A stretch of 64,000 nt of DNA from an uncultured Flavobacteriales bacterium. Its GTDB lineage: Bacteria > Bacteroidota > Bacteroidia > Flavobacteriales_D > Sanyastnellaceae. Shown one piece after another: positions 17,928 through 25,667 of this stretch. Below the pieces are notes generated by a model. It was not told the origin of the DNA. It ran no database searches and was given only the letters and a program-made list of their open reading frames with translations. The translations under genes and the position numbers were made by a program. Every line of letters begins with the position of its first letter. Position 1 is the stretch's first letter. The DNA lies in assembly GCA_938085105.1 (NCBI GenBank), contig CALKGK010000036.1:111387-175386 (forward strand), written 5' to 3'.

Positions 17928-20003
17928 TTATTTGCCTTTTTTCAGCTTCGCCTTATAATACTCATAAACAGCCAACTGCGAATTTACTAGTCCGCGTGAC
18001 CGCGAAGCACTGAGATAACTATTGCTTTGTTTTTCGTCGATAATCCTCGTCTTCACGTTATCTTTGAATTGAAGATTCAGGTACTCAGTAATTTCGGACT
18101 GCAATTTGATGTCATAAATCGGGACGGTCACTTCAATTCGGTGATCGAGGTTTCTCGTCATCCAATCTGCACTAGAAATGTAGTACTTGGGTTCTCCTCC
18201 ATTGCAAAAGGCAAAAATTCGAGCATGTTCTAGAAAGCGCCCCACGATGCTCGTTACAGAAATATTTTCACTCATCCCCTTTACTCCCGGAATCAGCGAG
18301 CACACGCCCCGAACAATCAGTCGAACATTCACTCCCGCATTGCTTGCCCGATAGAGTTTTTGAATCATTCCGGCGTCCACAAGGTTGTTAATTTTCAAAA
18401 TGATCCAAGCCTTTTCTCCTGCTTGAGCATTCTTGATTTCCTTCTGAATTTGTGCCATCAATTTGCGACGGTTGTTGTATGGACTCACCAGCAGATGGCG
18501 ATAGATGCCTCGTTCGTAGTTGTTTTCGAAGAAAGAAAAGAGCTTCCGACACTCACTGGTAATTCTTTTATCTGCTGTAAGCAAGGAGAGGTCTCCATAG
18601 ATCCGTGCTGTTTTCTCATGGAAATTCCCAGTACCGATGTGGGCAATGCGTTCCGATTTTCCTTTTTCTTTTCGTGATATGAGGATGAGTTTGGAGTGCA
18701 CTTTTAGTCCGGGCACACCAAAGATCACTTTCACCCCCGCATCTTGAAGCACCTCAGAAACATTGATATTGTTCTCTTCATCAAACCGCGCCTGGAGCTC
18801 TACCACAACAATCACCTTCTTTCCGTTTTTAGCAGCATTCACCAAAGCATTGATGATTTGTGAATTGCTGGCTACACGGTAGAGGTTGATCCGTATGCTG
18901 CGGACATGAGGGTCGATGGCTGCCTCGCGCAAGAGGTCAACGATGTAGCTGAACTTCTGGTAGGGATAATGCAGGAGTATATCACGCTTCTTGATCTCTT
19001 GAAGGATGTTCTTTTTTCCTTGTAGATGCTTATGGGCAAGGGGAGGAAGCGGTTCAAAACACAAATCTTTTCTCCCAAAAGAAGGAAAGCCCATGAGGTC
19101 CTTTTTATTGTGGTACCTCCTACCTGGAATCAGTTCCTGACGATCCTTGATGTCCATTTTCTTGAGGAAATACTGCAACATATCTTCTGGCATGGCCTCA
19201 TCGTAAACAAATCGAACATACTCTCCTCTTTTTCTCCGATCAAGGGAGGTACTCATCTTCTCCATCAAGGACTTTGAGATATCATCATCGATGTCCAACT
19301 CCGCATCTCGCGTGATTTTAAAGGTATAGGCTTCTACATCACTCGCCTGAAAAATGGTAAAAATGCGTTCCAACTTCAAACGAATCACATCTTCAGCGAA
19401 CATGACATAATTATTATCGCCTTCCTTTGGAAGCACTACAAAACGAGAAATGTGCTTGGGCAACTCAATGATGGCATGTTTGAACTTTGTACCGGTTTCA
19501 CCCTCCATCACCATTCTCACTGCCAAATAAACGGCATCGTCTCCAAGCTCAGGAAATCCACGCTTGGTTGAAATCATGATTGGCACGAGTGAGGGACGAA
19601 TATTATCGGCGAAATACTGCTCTGCAAAAGCACGCTGCTCTTCATTCAAGTCGTGTTCATCGATAAAGGAAATGTTCTCCGCTCTCAATTCGAGTTCCAG
19701 TTGATCAAAGATGTCTTGATACTCTGTTTGGAGCGCCATTACTTTTTCACGAATCTCACTCAAGGTCTCCTCCGGCTGGAACTCCAGTCCTGTGGTCACT
19801 CGCTTCCCCAACTTGGACAAACGGTTCAAACTCGCCACCCTAACTCGAAAGAACTCGTCCATGTTGTTGGAGAAAATCCCAAGAAAACGCATTCTTTCAA
19901 TCAGCGGATTGCTTGCATCTTTGGCCTCTTGAAGGACCCGTTCGTTAAAAGATAACCAGCTTAATTCTCGATTGATAAAACGTTCTTGAGTATTCTGTGC
20001 CAT
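17928..20003 (-). CDS. ppk1: Polyphosphate kinase 1
   Basis: This 691-residue PPK1 has the domains in order: an N-terminal helical domain (FINRELSWLSFNERVLQEAKD), a head domain, and two PLD-like catalytic domains. The catalytic His regions are LKVHSKLILISRK and FLEHARIFAFCNGG, and the ATP-site block SIRINLYRVASNSQIINAL is present. It polymerises the terminal phosphate of ATP into polyphosphate. A TACTTTTG box lies 21-28 bases upstream of the start (20024-20031), without a clear -33 element. The ppx gene follows. Confidence 0.96.
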   Translation of the reverse strand: MAQNTQERFINRELSWLSFNERVLQEAKDASNPLIERMRFLGIFSNNMDEFFRVRVASLNRLSKLGKRVTTGLEFQPEETLSEIREKVMALQTEYQDIFDQLELELRAENISFIDEHDLNEEQRAFAEQYFADNIRPSLVPIMISTKRGFPELGDDAVYLAVRMVMEGETGTKFKHAIIELPKHISRFVVLPKEGDNNYVMFAEDVIRLKLERIFTIFQASDVEAYTFKITRDAELDIDDDISKSLMEKMSTSLDRRKRGEYVRFVYDEAMPEDMLQYFLKKMDIKDRQELIPGRRYHNKKDLMGFPSFGRKDLCFEPLPPLAHKHLQGKKNILQEIKKRDILLHYPYQKFSYIVDLLREAAIDPHVRSIRINLYRVASNSQIINALVNAAKNGKKVIVVVELQARFDEENNINVSEVLQDAGVKVIFGVPGLKVHSKLILISRKEKGKSERIAHIGTGNFHEKTARIYGDLSLLTADKRITSECRKLFSFFENNYERGIYRHLLVSPYNNRRKLMAQIQKEIKNAQAGEKAWIILKINNLVDAGMIQKLYRASNAGVNVRLIVRGVCSLIPGVKGMSENISVTSIVGRFLEHARIFAFCNGGEPKYYISSADWMTRNLDHRIEVTVPIYDIKLQSEITEYLNLQFKDNVKTRIIDEKQSNSYLSASRSRGLVNSQLAVYEYYKAKLKKGK

Positions 20004-20092
20004 TCGTGCGTAGTTTGCTGCTGCAAAAGTACATTATCATGTGTTTGGTGAATGTTAAGAATTCAACTTTTCACGACGAATGCTTCCATTCC

Positions 20093-20695
20093 TCAATCTT
20101 GAGGATTGCCTCTCATTTTATCAAACTCTCTTTGATAATTCTCAAGTAAAACGGGATCAGTAGGGGATGCCTGAAGGTCTTTTGTTGCTTGAATATAATC
20201 GGGATGATTTCTGTAATTGAAATCGAGCAAAATGGCGGTTCCAAAAATGAAAAAGACCAAACAAAAAGCCGTTGCGAGACCGTTGCGTACAAGTGTTTTA
20301 TTCAGCATTGGTAAATCATTTTGTTTTCGAAGAAAAGCAGCGAAACCGAACGATAGAGCATTGGCAAAGATACCGACCATCAGCAGGACATTCGCTCCCG
20401 GCCAATGTTGAAGTTTGAACATCAAGGCTACGGCGGACACGGAAAGTGCAATCCCTGAAAAGATACTGAGGGGCAAGGTTTTTCCTCGCTGAGGTGGATA
20501 TGACTCCTTTTTGAAAGCCAGTTTGAGAGGAACCTTATGCAGGAAAGCAAAACTGAAATATTGGTAGAACACTGCAAGCACAGAAAAACAAACTACAATG
20601 AGGATGCTTGCTCCAGGTAAATGGGTGAATTTTAAAAGGAGTCCCAACACGATGGCCAGGAGAAAAATGGTTTCAAACTTTCGCATGATGAACAA
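20093..20695 (-). CDS. GldL-like multi-pass membrane protein with internal duplication
   Basis: This 200-residue protein has about four hydrophobic segments. Two sequence blocks repeat: LLLKFTHLPGASILIVV near residue 20 and LMFKLQHWPGANVLLMV near residue 95, each followed by another hydrophobic segment. The K-x-x-H-x-PGA motif is also found in GldL and related gliding or T9SS motor proteins, but the C-terminal domain of GldL is absent. The role is unknown; a relationship to envelope motor components is an inference. The ATG at 20695 is taken; a Met three codons later is equally plausible. Confidence 0.72.
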   Translation of the reverse strand: MFIMRKFETIFLLAIVLGLLLKFTHLPGASILIVVCFSVLAVFYQYFSFAFLHKVPLKLAFKKESYPPQRGKTLPLSIFSGIALSVSAVALMFKLQHWPGANVLLMVGIFANALSFGFAAFLRKQNDLPMLNKTLVRNGLATAFCLVFFIFGTAILLDFNYRNHPDYIQATKDLQASPTDPVLLENYQREFDKMRGNPQD

Positions 20696-20949
20696 TTTAG
20701 TGTGTTATTACCAATTGCAATGCGGTAATCGCGAAAAAAGAACAAAAAGAGCATGAAAAAATGAAATACAAAGGAAAGGTGTTCAAGTACAAATTGGTTT
20801 TTGAAACTTGCGGTGTGTGGTTTTATTTTTGGGAGAATGATTCATTCAAAGGTTTGGACAAAGTAGGTGCTTGATGGTTGTGGAGGCATTTGGCTTTGTG
20901 CGCTTCGGATTGGGAAATGGGGAGGTTTGGGAACGAATTTTCTTCATCC

Positions 20950-21049
20950 ACAAACTCAGAGGGTTCATCCACAAATTGGCTTCAAAAGTCGACAAAAAAA
21001 CCCCTAGTTTCGAAGTGCTGGAGGGGGAGGGAGGGCCCGCCAGGGCTGA
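20950..21049 (+). repeat. Intergenic ~100-bp repeat, copy 1
   Basis: This stretch is strongly similar to 63191-63295. The conserved order is ACAAACTCAG, a TTCATCCACAAA-like part, then AAACCCCTAGTTTCGAA identical in both, a purine-rich G tract (GGAGGGGGAGGGAGGG) and CCCGC-AGGGCTG. Weaker similarity extends upstream to about 20885. The whole 20696-21119 gap (424 bases) has no gene that I can support. Confidence 0.85.
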
Positions 21050-21119
21050 GTAAAATTGGGCACAACTACAAAAGAAAACGCTTCATTGACAAAACTTCCA
21101 AGATCGCAGCCTCAAAACC

Positions 21120-21545
21120 TCACTCCTGAATGGCCCGATTCAACCAGGCAATCAATTTCCTCTGGTGCTCCTGCTTCACTTCCAAATGCACTTCTCCCCC
21201 TTCTCTCAAAACAATGCGAACTCCAAAACCCATGTTTCCACGAGCCAACAAACCTTCTACCCGAAGAAGATCGTAATTTCGAAACGGGATGCCGTAAACT
21301 TCCAACCTCACCCGAACATACATCACCATTCCATTTGAGGTGCGCTCAAAATTGCAATACTTAATCACGGAGGTACTGTCCAACAACTCATCCAACTCCA
21401 CATTCCCACTTTTCGTGAGCATGGCCCGCGGACTCCCTGTTCCTCCAGCTTTTATCGACTGAAAGAAGTTTAGTGGAGCGCCAGCAATAGCATGCACCTC
21501 TGCCCATCTACCGGGATCATTATAGGTTAAATTCCAATACCTCAT
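21120..21545 (-). CDS. Unknown protein overlapping Cry-DASH gene
   Basis: This 141-residue protein begins MRYWNLTYNDPGRW, overlapping the end of the Cry-DASH gene by 26 bases in another frame. An upstream in-frame extension to 21665 would overlap by 146 bases and is unlikely. The sequence has mixed beta and helix character (VMYVRVRLEVYGIPFRNYDLL; FGVRIVLREGGEVHLEVK) and a C-terminal helix. There is no signal peptide, membrane helix or recognised domain. Its tight coupling to the photolyase operon suggests a related role, but nothing in the sequence shows what it does. Confidence 0.65.
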   Translation of the reverse strand: MRYWNLTYNDPGRWAEVHAIAGAPLNFFQSIKAGGTGSPRAMLTKSGNVELDELLDSTSVIKYCNFERTSNGMVMYVRVRLEVYGIPFRNYDLLRVEGLLARGNMGFGVRIVLREGGEVHLEVKQEHQRKLIAWLNRAIQE

Positions 21546-22806
21546 TGTTCCAAAGTCGTTGATATTTTCCATCCGGATCATAGCGCTCTGCTTGTCCGCG
21601 AGTGTTGAATTTTCGTTGCGGACGAGGGTCATTGCCCACTCCAGCAACATAGATCCAATTCCCATAATTGCTGCACGGATCGTAATCCAAAAGATGGTGC
21701 TCGAACCAAGCCGCCCCCATGCGCCAATCTACCCCCAAATCGTGAACCAAGTAACTGGCTACATTTTGCCTTCCCCGATTGCTCATCCAGCCGGTTTTCG
21801 CCAGTTCTTTCATGTTCGCATTTACAAAATTGTCCTTGGTGGTTCCATTGATCCAATGCGAGAAAGCTCGTTTATTTTCAATTCCAGGACCGCTTGCCTT
21901 AATTCCCGACTTCCAGAAAATCCGCTCACCATATTTCATGGAAACAAAACGGAAATAATCTCGCCATATCAATTCAAAAATCAACCAATAGGTGCTGTCG
22001 TTGGAGCCGTGTTCCGACTCGTATCTCCGCACTTCTTCATAAATCTCGCGCGGACTAAAACACCCTTTCGCGAGCCAAGGAGAGAACTTCGAACTGTATC
22101 CCTCGCCAAGTAAACCATTACGTGTCTTTTTGTAAACGCTCAACTGCTTGCTTTCGAAAAAGTAATGATCCAAACGTTCCCAAGATGCTTCGATCCCTCC
22201 TTCAAATTCCAAAACCGCTCGAGGATCAAGTTTTGGGGCTTCAAGGGGAAAATCCTTCCAAATGGGCAAGTCGTGAACTGGGATTTCCGGACTGTTGATT
22301 GCCTCAGGCTCCGGAAGTGATGGACGAACGCGCGACCTCTTTTCGGCATCTTTTCTGAAGGTGGTAAAAATGTCTGGTACCTGATCTACCCCGTATGGCA
22401 AGTCATCGGGATGAAATAACGTTTTCCCTTCTTCCCTGATCAACTTAAAGTCGGACAGCTTCTCCTCGGTTTGGAGCTCTTCGAAAGTGTGCTCGGCTTC
22501 GAAGTAGATGGTATCGCAGGAATACGCTTCTTTAAGTGATTTGAAAACTTCTGCTACATCACCCTTTTTGATGATGAGCTCACTTCCAAGATCACGAACT
22601 GCGCCTTGCAGAGAAGCTACGCACTGAAGAACAAATTTCGTCCTGTGTGCACCTGTTTTCAAAAATCCCCATTCATCTTCTGTCCATTCGCGCTCATCAA
22701 AAACGTACACAGGAACCAGTTCGTCTGATTCCCGAACAGCTCGAGTGAGTGCTGGGCTATCTCCCAGTCTCAAATCATTTCTAAACCAATAAAATGCTCT
22801 TTTCAT
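21520..22806 (-). CDS. DASH-family cryptochrome
   Basis: This 428-residue photolyase/cryptochrome protein has an N-terminal Rossmann antenna domain (FYWFRNDLRLGDSPAL ... VPVYVFDERE) and a C-terminal FAD domain. Typical of Cry-DASH are NDSTYWLIFELIWRDYFRFVSMKYG, the DNFVNANMKELAKTGWMSNRGRQNVASYL region, and DYDPCSNYGNWIYVAGVGNDPRP with its retained Trp and Asn. Family members repair cyclobutane dimers mainly in single-stranded DNA and may sense light. The ATG overlaps the stop of the FeS photolyase gene by four bases, so the genes are cotranscribed. No missing key residue was noticed. Confidence 0.93.
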   Translation of the reverse strand: MKRAFYWFRNDLRLGDSPALTRAVRESDELVPVYVFDEREWTEDEWGFLKTGAHRTKFVLQCVASLQGAVRDLGSELIIKKGDVAEVFKSLKEAYSCDTIYFEAEHTFEELQTEEKLSDFKLIREEGKTLFHPDDLPYGVDQVPDIFTTFRKDAEKRSRVRPSLPEPEAINSPEIPVHDLPIWKDFPLEAPKLDPRAVLEFEGGIEASWERLDHYFFESKQLSVYKKTRNGLLGEGYSSKFSPWLAKGCFSPREIYEEVRRYESEHGSNDSTYWLIFELIWRDYFRFVSMKYGERIFWKSGIKASGPGIENKRAFSHWINGTTKDNFVNANMKELAKTGWMSNRGRQNVASYLVHDLGVDWRMGAAWFEHHLLDYDPCSNYGNWIYVAGVGNDPRPQRKFNTRGQAERYDPDGKYQRLWNNEVLEFNL

Positions 22807-24338
22807 AGCGTTTCAATGTTGTTCAAATACAACTCAGCACGCTCTAGGATGTTCTCCTTTTTTTCAGGACTCATCTTGTCCCAAGTACGATATGCCATGC
22901 CTATTCTTGGATTTTTCTTTAATTTTTCTTCATGACGATCATAAAAGTGCCAGTACAAAACGTTGAACGGACAAGCGCCCTCTTCTCCCGCCTTGAGCTC
23001 GGGGTTGTACTTGCAACTTGAGCAGTAATTGCCCATTTTCTTGAAGTAATTGGCGGAACTCACATAAGGCTTCGTCCCAACAATTCCACCGTCGGCGAAC
23101 TGACTCATGCCGCGGGTATTGGTGATTTCAACCCACTCAATGGCGTCGATATAAATGCCTAAATACCACTGGTCCACCTCATCGGGGTGAATTCCGGCGA
23201 GTAAAGCGAAATTCCCAGTCACCATCAAACGCTGAATGTGGTGAGCATAAGCAAACTCCAAACTTTGGTTGACCGAATGTGAAACACATTTCATCTTGGT
23301 ATTTCCGGTCCAAAAAAACTCGGGAAGTGTGCGTTGATGGTCGAGGTAATTCATCTCGGAATATTCCGGCATCTTCATCCAATAAATGCAGCGCATGTAC
23401 TCTCTCCAACCCAAAATTTGGCGAATAAAACCCTCCACTTGAGCAATTCCAGCGTGTTCTTCGTCTTCGTAATATCGCTGTTCCACCTTATCGATTACCT
23501 CCAAAGGCGATATCATTTTGGTATTGAGCGAAAAAGAAATCCTACTGTGGTAGATACTCCAATACTCGGAGGTCATGGAGTCTTGAAACTTTCCAAATAG
23601 CGGCAAACATTCGTCCACAAAGAAATCGAGGAGAGCAAGACTTTCCGATCGATTTTGCGGCCAAAGAAGTTCTGTTTCATTCACCTTCCCGATGCATTCA
23701 ACCCCAGCTTCATCGATCATTTTCTTCAAATCACTCACATCATGGGTGAAGGTGAGCGGTTCTGGCGGACGATGGTTCTTGGGTAGTTTATTTCGGTTGT
23801 CATGGTCATAATTCCATTGCCCCGTGAGTGGCTGATCCCCCACCATCAAGACCTCATGCTTTCTCCTCATGTGACGGTAGAAGGTCTCCATCAGATATGT
23901 CTTCTTCCCCTTAAAAAGTGCTTCAAACTCCTCAACATCTGCCGCAAAGTGCTCACTCGAATAACATTGACTGGTGACGGATAGATCGTCACAGATTTTT
24001 CTCAATTGTTGGTCGAGGCGAAATTCGTCGGGCGACTGATATTCGAAGTGTTCGATGTTTTTTTTCTGGATGATGGAAAGCAAATTGGCGCTCAATTCCT
24101 GTTGATTCTCTTTGTCGTCTAAATTCAGATAAATGACTTCCTTTCCTCTCGATCGAAGCTCCTCAGAGAAATTCCTCATGGCCAGGAAAAAAGCCAGCAC
24201 TTTTTGAATGTGGTGGTTCACGTAATCGGTTTCCTGGCGCATTTCCATCATCACGTAAACGCAATTTTCATCATTCTTGTACCAGGAATGCTGTGCGTTG
24301 AGTTGATCGCCCAGAATAAGTCGTAATGTTTTCTTCAT
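22803..24338 (-). CDS. FeS-BCP type (6-4) photolyase
   Basis: This 511-residue protein begins LRLILGDQLNAQHSW, typical of prokaryotic (6-4) photolyases (FeS-BCP, PhrB-like). The C-terminal part has the four cysteines expected for a 4Fe-4S cluster: one in KMKCVSHSVNQ, two in NYCSSCKYN, and one in GACPFNVLYW. It also has NFALLAGIHPDEVDQWYLG and the DGGIVGTKPYVSSANYF region for FAD. It should repair (6-4) photoproducts in blue light. It is preceded by a DUF2256 gene with a 6-base gap and overlaps the Cry-DASH start by four bases. Confidence 0.94.
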   Translation of the reverse strand: MKKTLRLILGDQLNAQHSWYKNDENCVYVMMEMRQETDYVNHHIQKVLAFFLAMRNFSEELRSRGKEVIYLNLDDKENQQELSANLLSIIQKKNIEHFEYQSPDEFRLDQQLRKICDDLSVTSQCYSSEHFAADVEEFEALFKGKKTYLMETFYRHMRRKHEVLMVGDQPLTGQWNYDHDNRNKLPKNHRPPEPLTFTHDVSDLKKMIDEAGVECIGKVNETELLWPQNRSESLALLDFFVDECLPLFGKFQDSMTSEYWSIYHSRISFSLNTKMISPLEVIDKVEQRYYEDEEHAGIAQVEGFIRQILGWREYMRCIYWMKMPEYSEMNYLDHQRTLPEFFWTGNTKMKCVSHSVNQSLEFAYAHHIQRLMVTGNFALLAGIHPDEVDQWYLGIYIDAIEWVEITNTRGMSQFADGGIVGTKPYVSSANYFKKMGNYCSSCKYNPELKAGEEGACPFNVLYWHFYDRHEEKLKKNPRIGMAYRTWDKMSPEKKENILERAELYLNNIETL

Positions 24339-24344
24339 GCTGTC

Positions 24345-24491
24345 CTATTTCGCCTGTAATTTCCGTCGTTCACCACTGCATCGCTTGCTGCAATACTTTA
24401 CTTCATCCCAATGCTTCTCCCACTTCTTTCTCCAAGAAAAGGGACGATCACAGACCGGACAAACTTTGCTGGGCAGATCAGACTTTTTCAT
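24345..24491 (-). CDS. DUF2256 zinc-finger peptide
   Basis: This 48-residue peptide runs from an ATG at 24491 to a TAG. It has two CxxC/CxxxC pairs, VCPVCDRPF and YCSKRCS, with the [15 protein letters not shown] core that defines DUF2256. It probably binds one zinc ion. DUF2256 genes are commonly found beside photolyase genes; their function is unknown. The FeS photolyase begins six bases downstream, so the two are cotranscribed. The start is only 39 bases from the divergent DUF2805 gene, so their promoters must share this space. Confidence 0.88.
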   Translation of the reverse strand: MKKSDLPSKVCPVCDRPFSWRKKWEKHWDEVKYCSKRCSGERRKLQAK

Positions 24492-24530
24492 GTAAAAAGA
24501 ACATCCACAAAGCAGATATGTTTATAGAAT

Positions 24531-24821
24531 ATGTCAGCAAAAAACATCAAGAACCTCAACTTCGAGGAAGTAGATCGCATTATTGAAATGGCTTGGGAAG
24601 ACCGCACACCTTTTGACGCCATTGAGCTTCAATTTGGCATTGCAGAAGGCGATGTAATTAAGTTGATGCGTAGAGAATTGAAGCCACAATCTTGGCGAAA
24701 GTGGCGCGCAAGAGTTCAAGGAAGATCCACCAAACACTTGAAACTTCGTACATTTTCAGAGGGCAGACATCGATGCAGCCGGCAACGGGCGATCACCGGG
24801 AATAGGATTAGTAAGCGCTGA
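24531..24821 (+). CDS. DUF2805 / TIGR03643 family protein
   Basis: This 96-residue protein has a core (VDRIIEMAWEDRTPFDAIELQ, FGIAEGDVIKLMRRELKPQS, WRKWRARVQGRSTKH) that matches the TIGR03643/DUF2805 family, a small HTH-like protein with a basic tail. Its genes are typically adjacent to photolyases and DUF2256, as here. It could be a DNA-binding regulator of the island, but this is not demonstrated. It is transcribed divergently from the photolyase operon. A TATGTTTA sequence lies close upstream of the ATG. Confidence 0.85.
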   Translation: MSAKNIKNLNFEEVDRIIEMAWEDRTPFDAIELQFGIAEGDVIKLMRRELKPQSWRKWRARVQGRSTKHLKLRTFSEGRHRCSRQRAITGNRISKR

Positions 24822-24857
24822 GTTTTTCTGCTAAACGATTTTCGTAAAAATGGAACC

Positions 24858-25667
24858 TTAAGTCCTCACCTTCTCCAATTCCTCCAACTTCTTTCCTGTG
24901 AGGAACTCCAAAGCCATTTTATTGAATACGTGCGGTTGTTCGATGTTGCAAACATGACCACAATTTTCCATGATCTTGATGGTAACCTCTTCTTGCACCT
25001 TGGCAAATTTCTTTGCTGCATTGAAAAAAACATGGTCCTGATCGCCCATAACAATGAGACTCATTTTATCTACCGGACGGTAGAAATACTCACGAAGTAC
25101 TTTGAAGAAATGATTGTACAAACCAATCCACTTGAGGTATTCTTTCGGGGTGAGCTTTTTAGATTGAACTCGGAAAATCATGCGAGAGAAACGGTGGTTT
25201 TTCTTCGGCAATACGATCCAAGAAAACAGCTTATACATGATGTGGTAAGGCAAAATAAAATTGAGCACTTTCGCTGAATGCATGAAGACCTTCATCTTCA
25301 AGGTAGCCTTAAAAACACCCCCAGCCATTACTTGACGCTTGATGAGCTTTGGTCGGGCGATATCTACTTGCTGTAGGAGAATGCTTCCCAAGCTGAGTGA
25401 CATGAAGTTCGCTTCTTTGATACCGTGATGATCCACTACCTGCAAGATATCTTGAGTCACCACACGAAAATCATACTCATCATAATGCGGTTCGATGTTC
25501 TTACTCTTCCCATGATCTCTCAAATCAAGCAGCAGAAGATTGAAGTAAGGCGCAAAGGCATCTACTTGGTATTTCCAAGTCTCAACCGCACCACCGGCAC
25601 CGTGAATAAAGACGAGCCATTCGGCATCATCCCCCAAAAAGTGTACTTCGTTATATAACATGGTCAT
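24858..25667 (-). CDS. Alpha/beta-hydrolase fold protein
   Basis: This 269-residue protein has an oxyanion-hole region (LVFIHGAGGAVETW), LLLLDLRDHGKS, a nucleophile elbow FMSLSLGSILLQ (Ser in SLSLG, with Ser instead of the usual first Gly), an acid-loop region MGDQDHVFF, and a catalytic His in CGHVCNIEQP. Many basic and aromatic residues occur in the cap region. The substrate is unknown. The ATG overlaps the photolyase stop by four bases, so it is the last gene of the upstream half of the photolyase island. The link to light or flavin chemistry is contextual only. Confidence 0.85.
   Translation of the reverse strand: MTMLYNEVHFLGDDAEWLVFIHGAGGAVETWKYQVDAFAPYFNLLLLDLRDHGKSKNIEPHYDEYDFRVVTQDILQVVDHHGIKEANFMSLSLGSILLQQVDIARPKLIKRQVMAGGVFKATLKMKVFMHSAKVLNFILPYHIMYKLFSWIVLPKKNHRFSRMIFRVQSKKLTPKEYLKWIGLYNHFFKVLREYFYRPVDKMSLIVMGDQDHVFFNAAKKFAKVQEEVTIKIMENCGHVCNIEQPHVFNKMALEFLTGKKLEELEKVRT

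Noticed and set aside
21546..21665. N-terminal extension of the unknown gene after Cry-DASH
   Set aside because: It would overlap the Cry-DASH coding region by 146 bases; the ATG at 21545 gives a short overlap typical of the operon.
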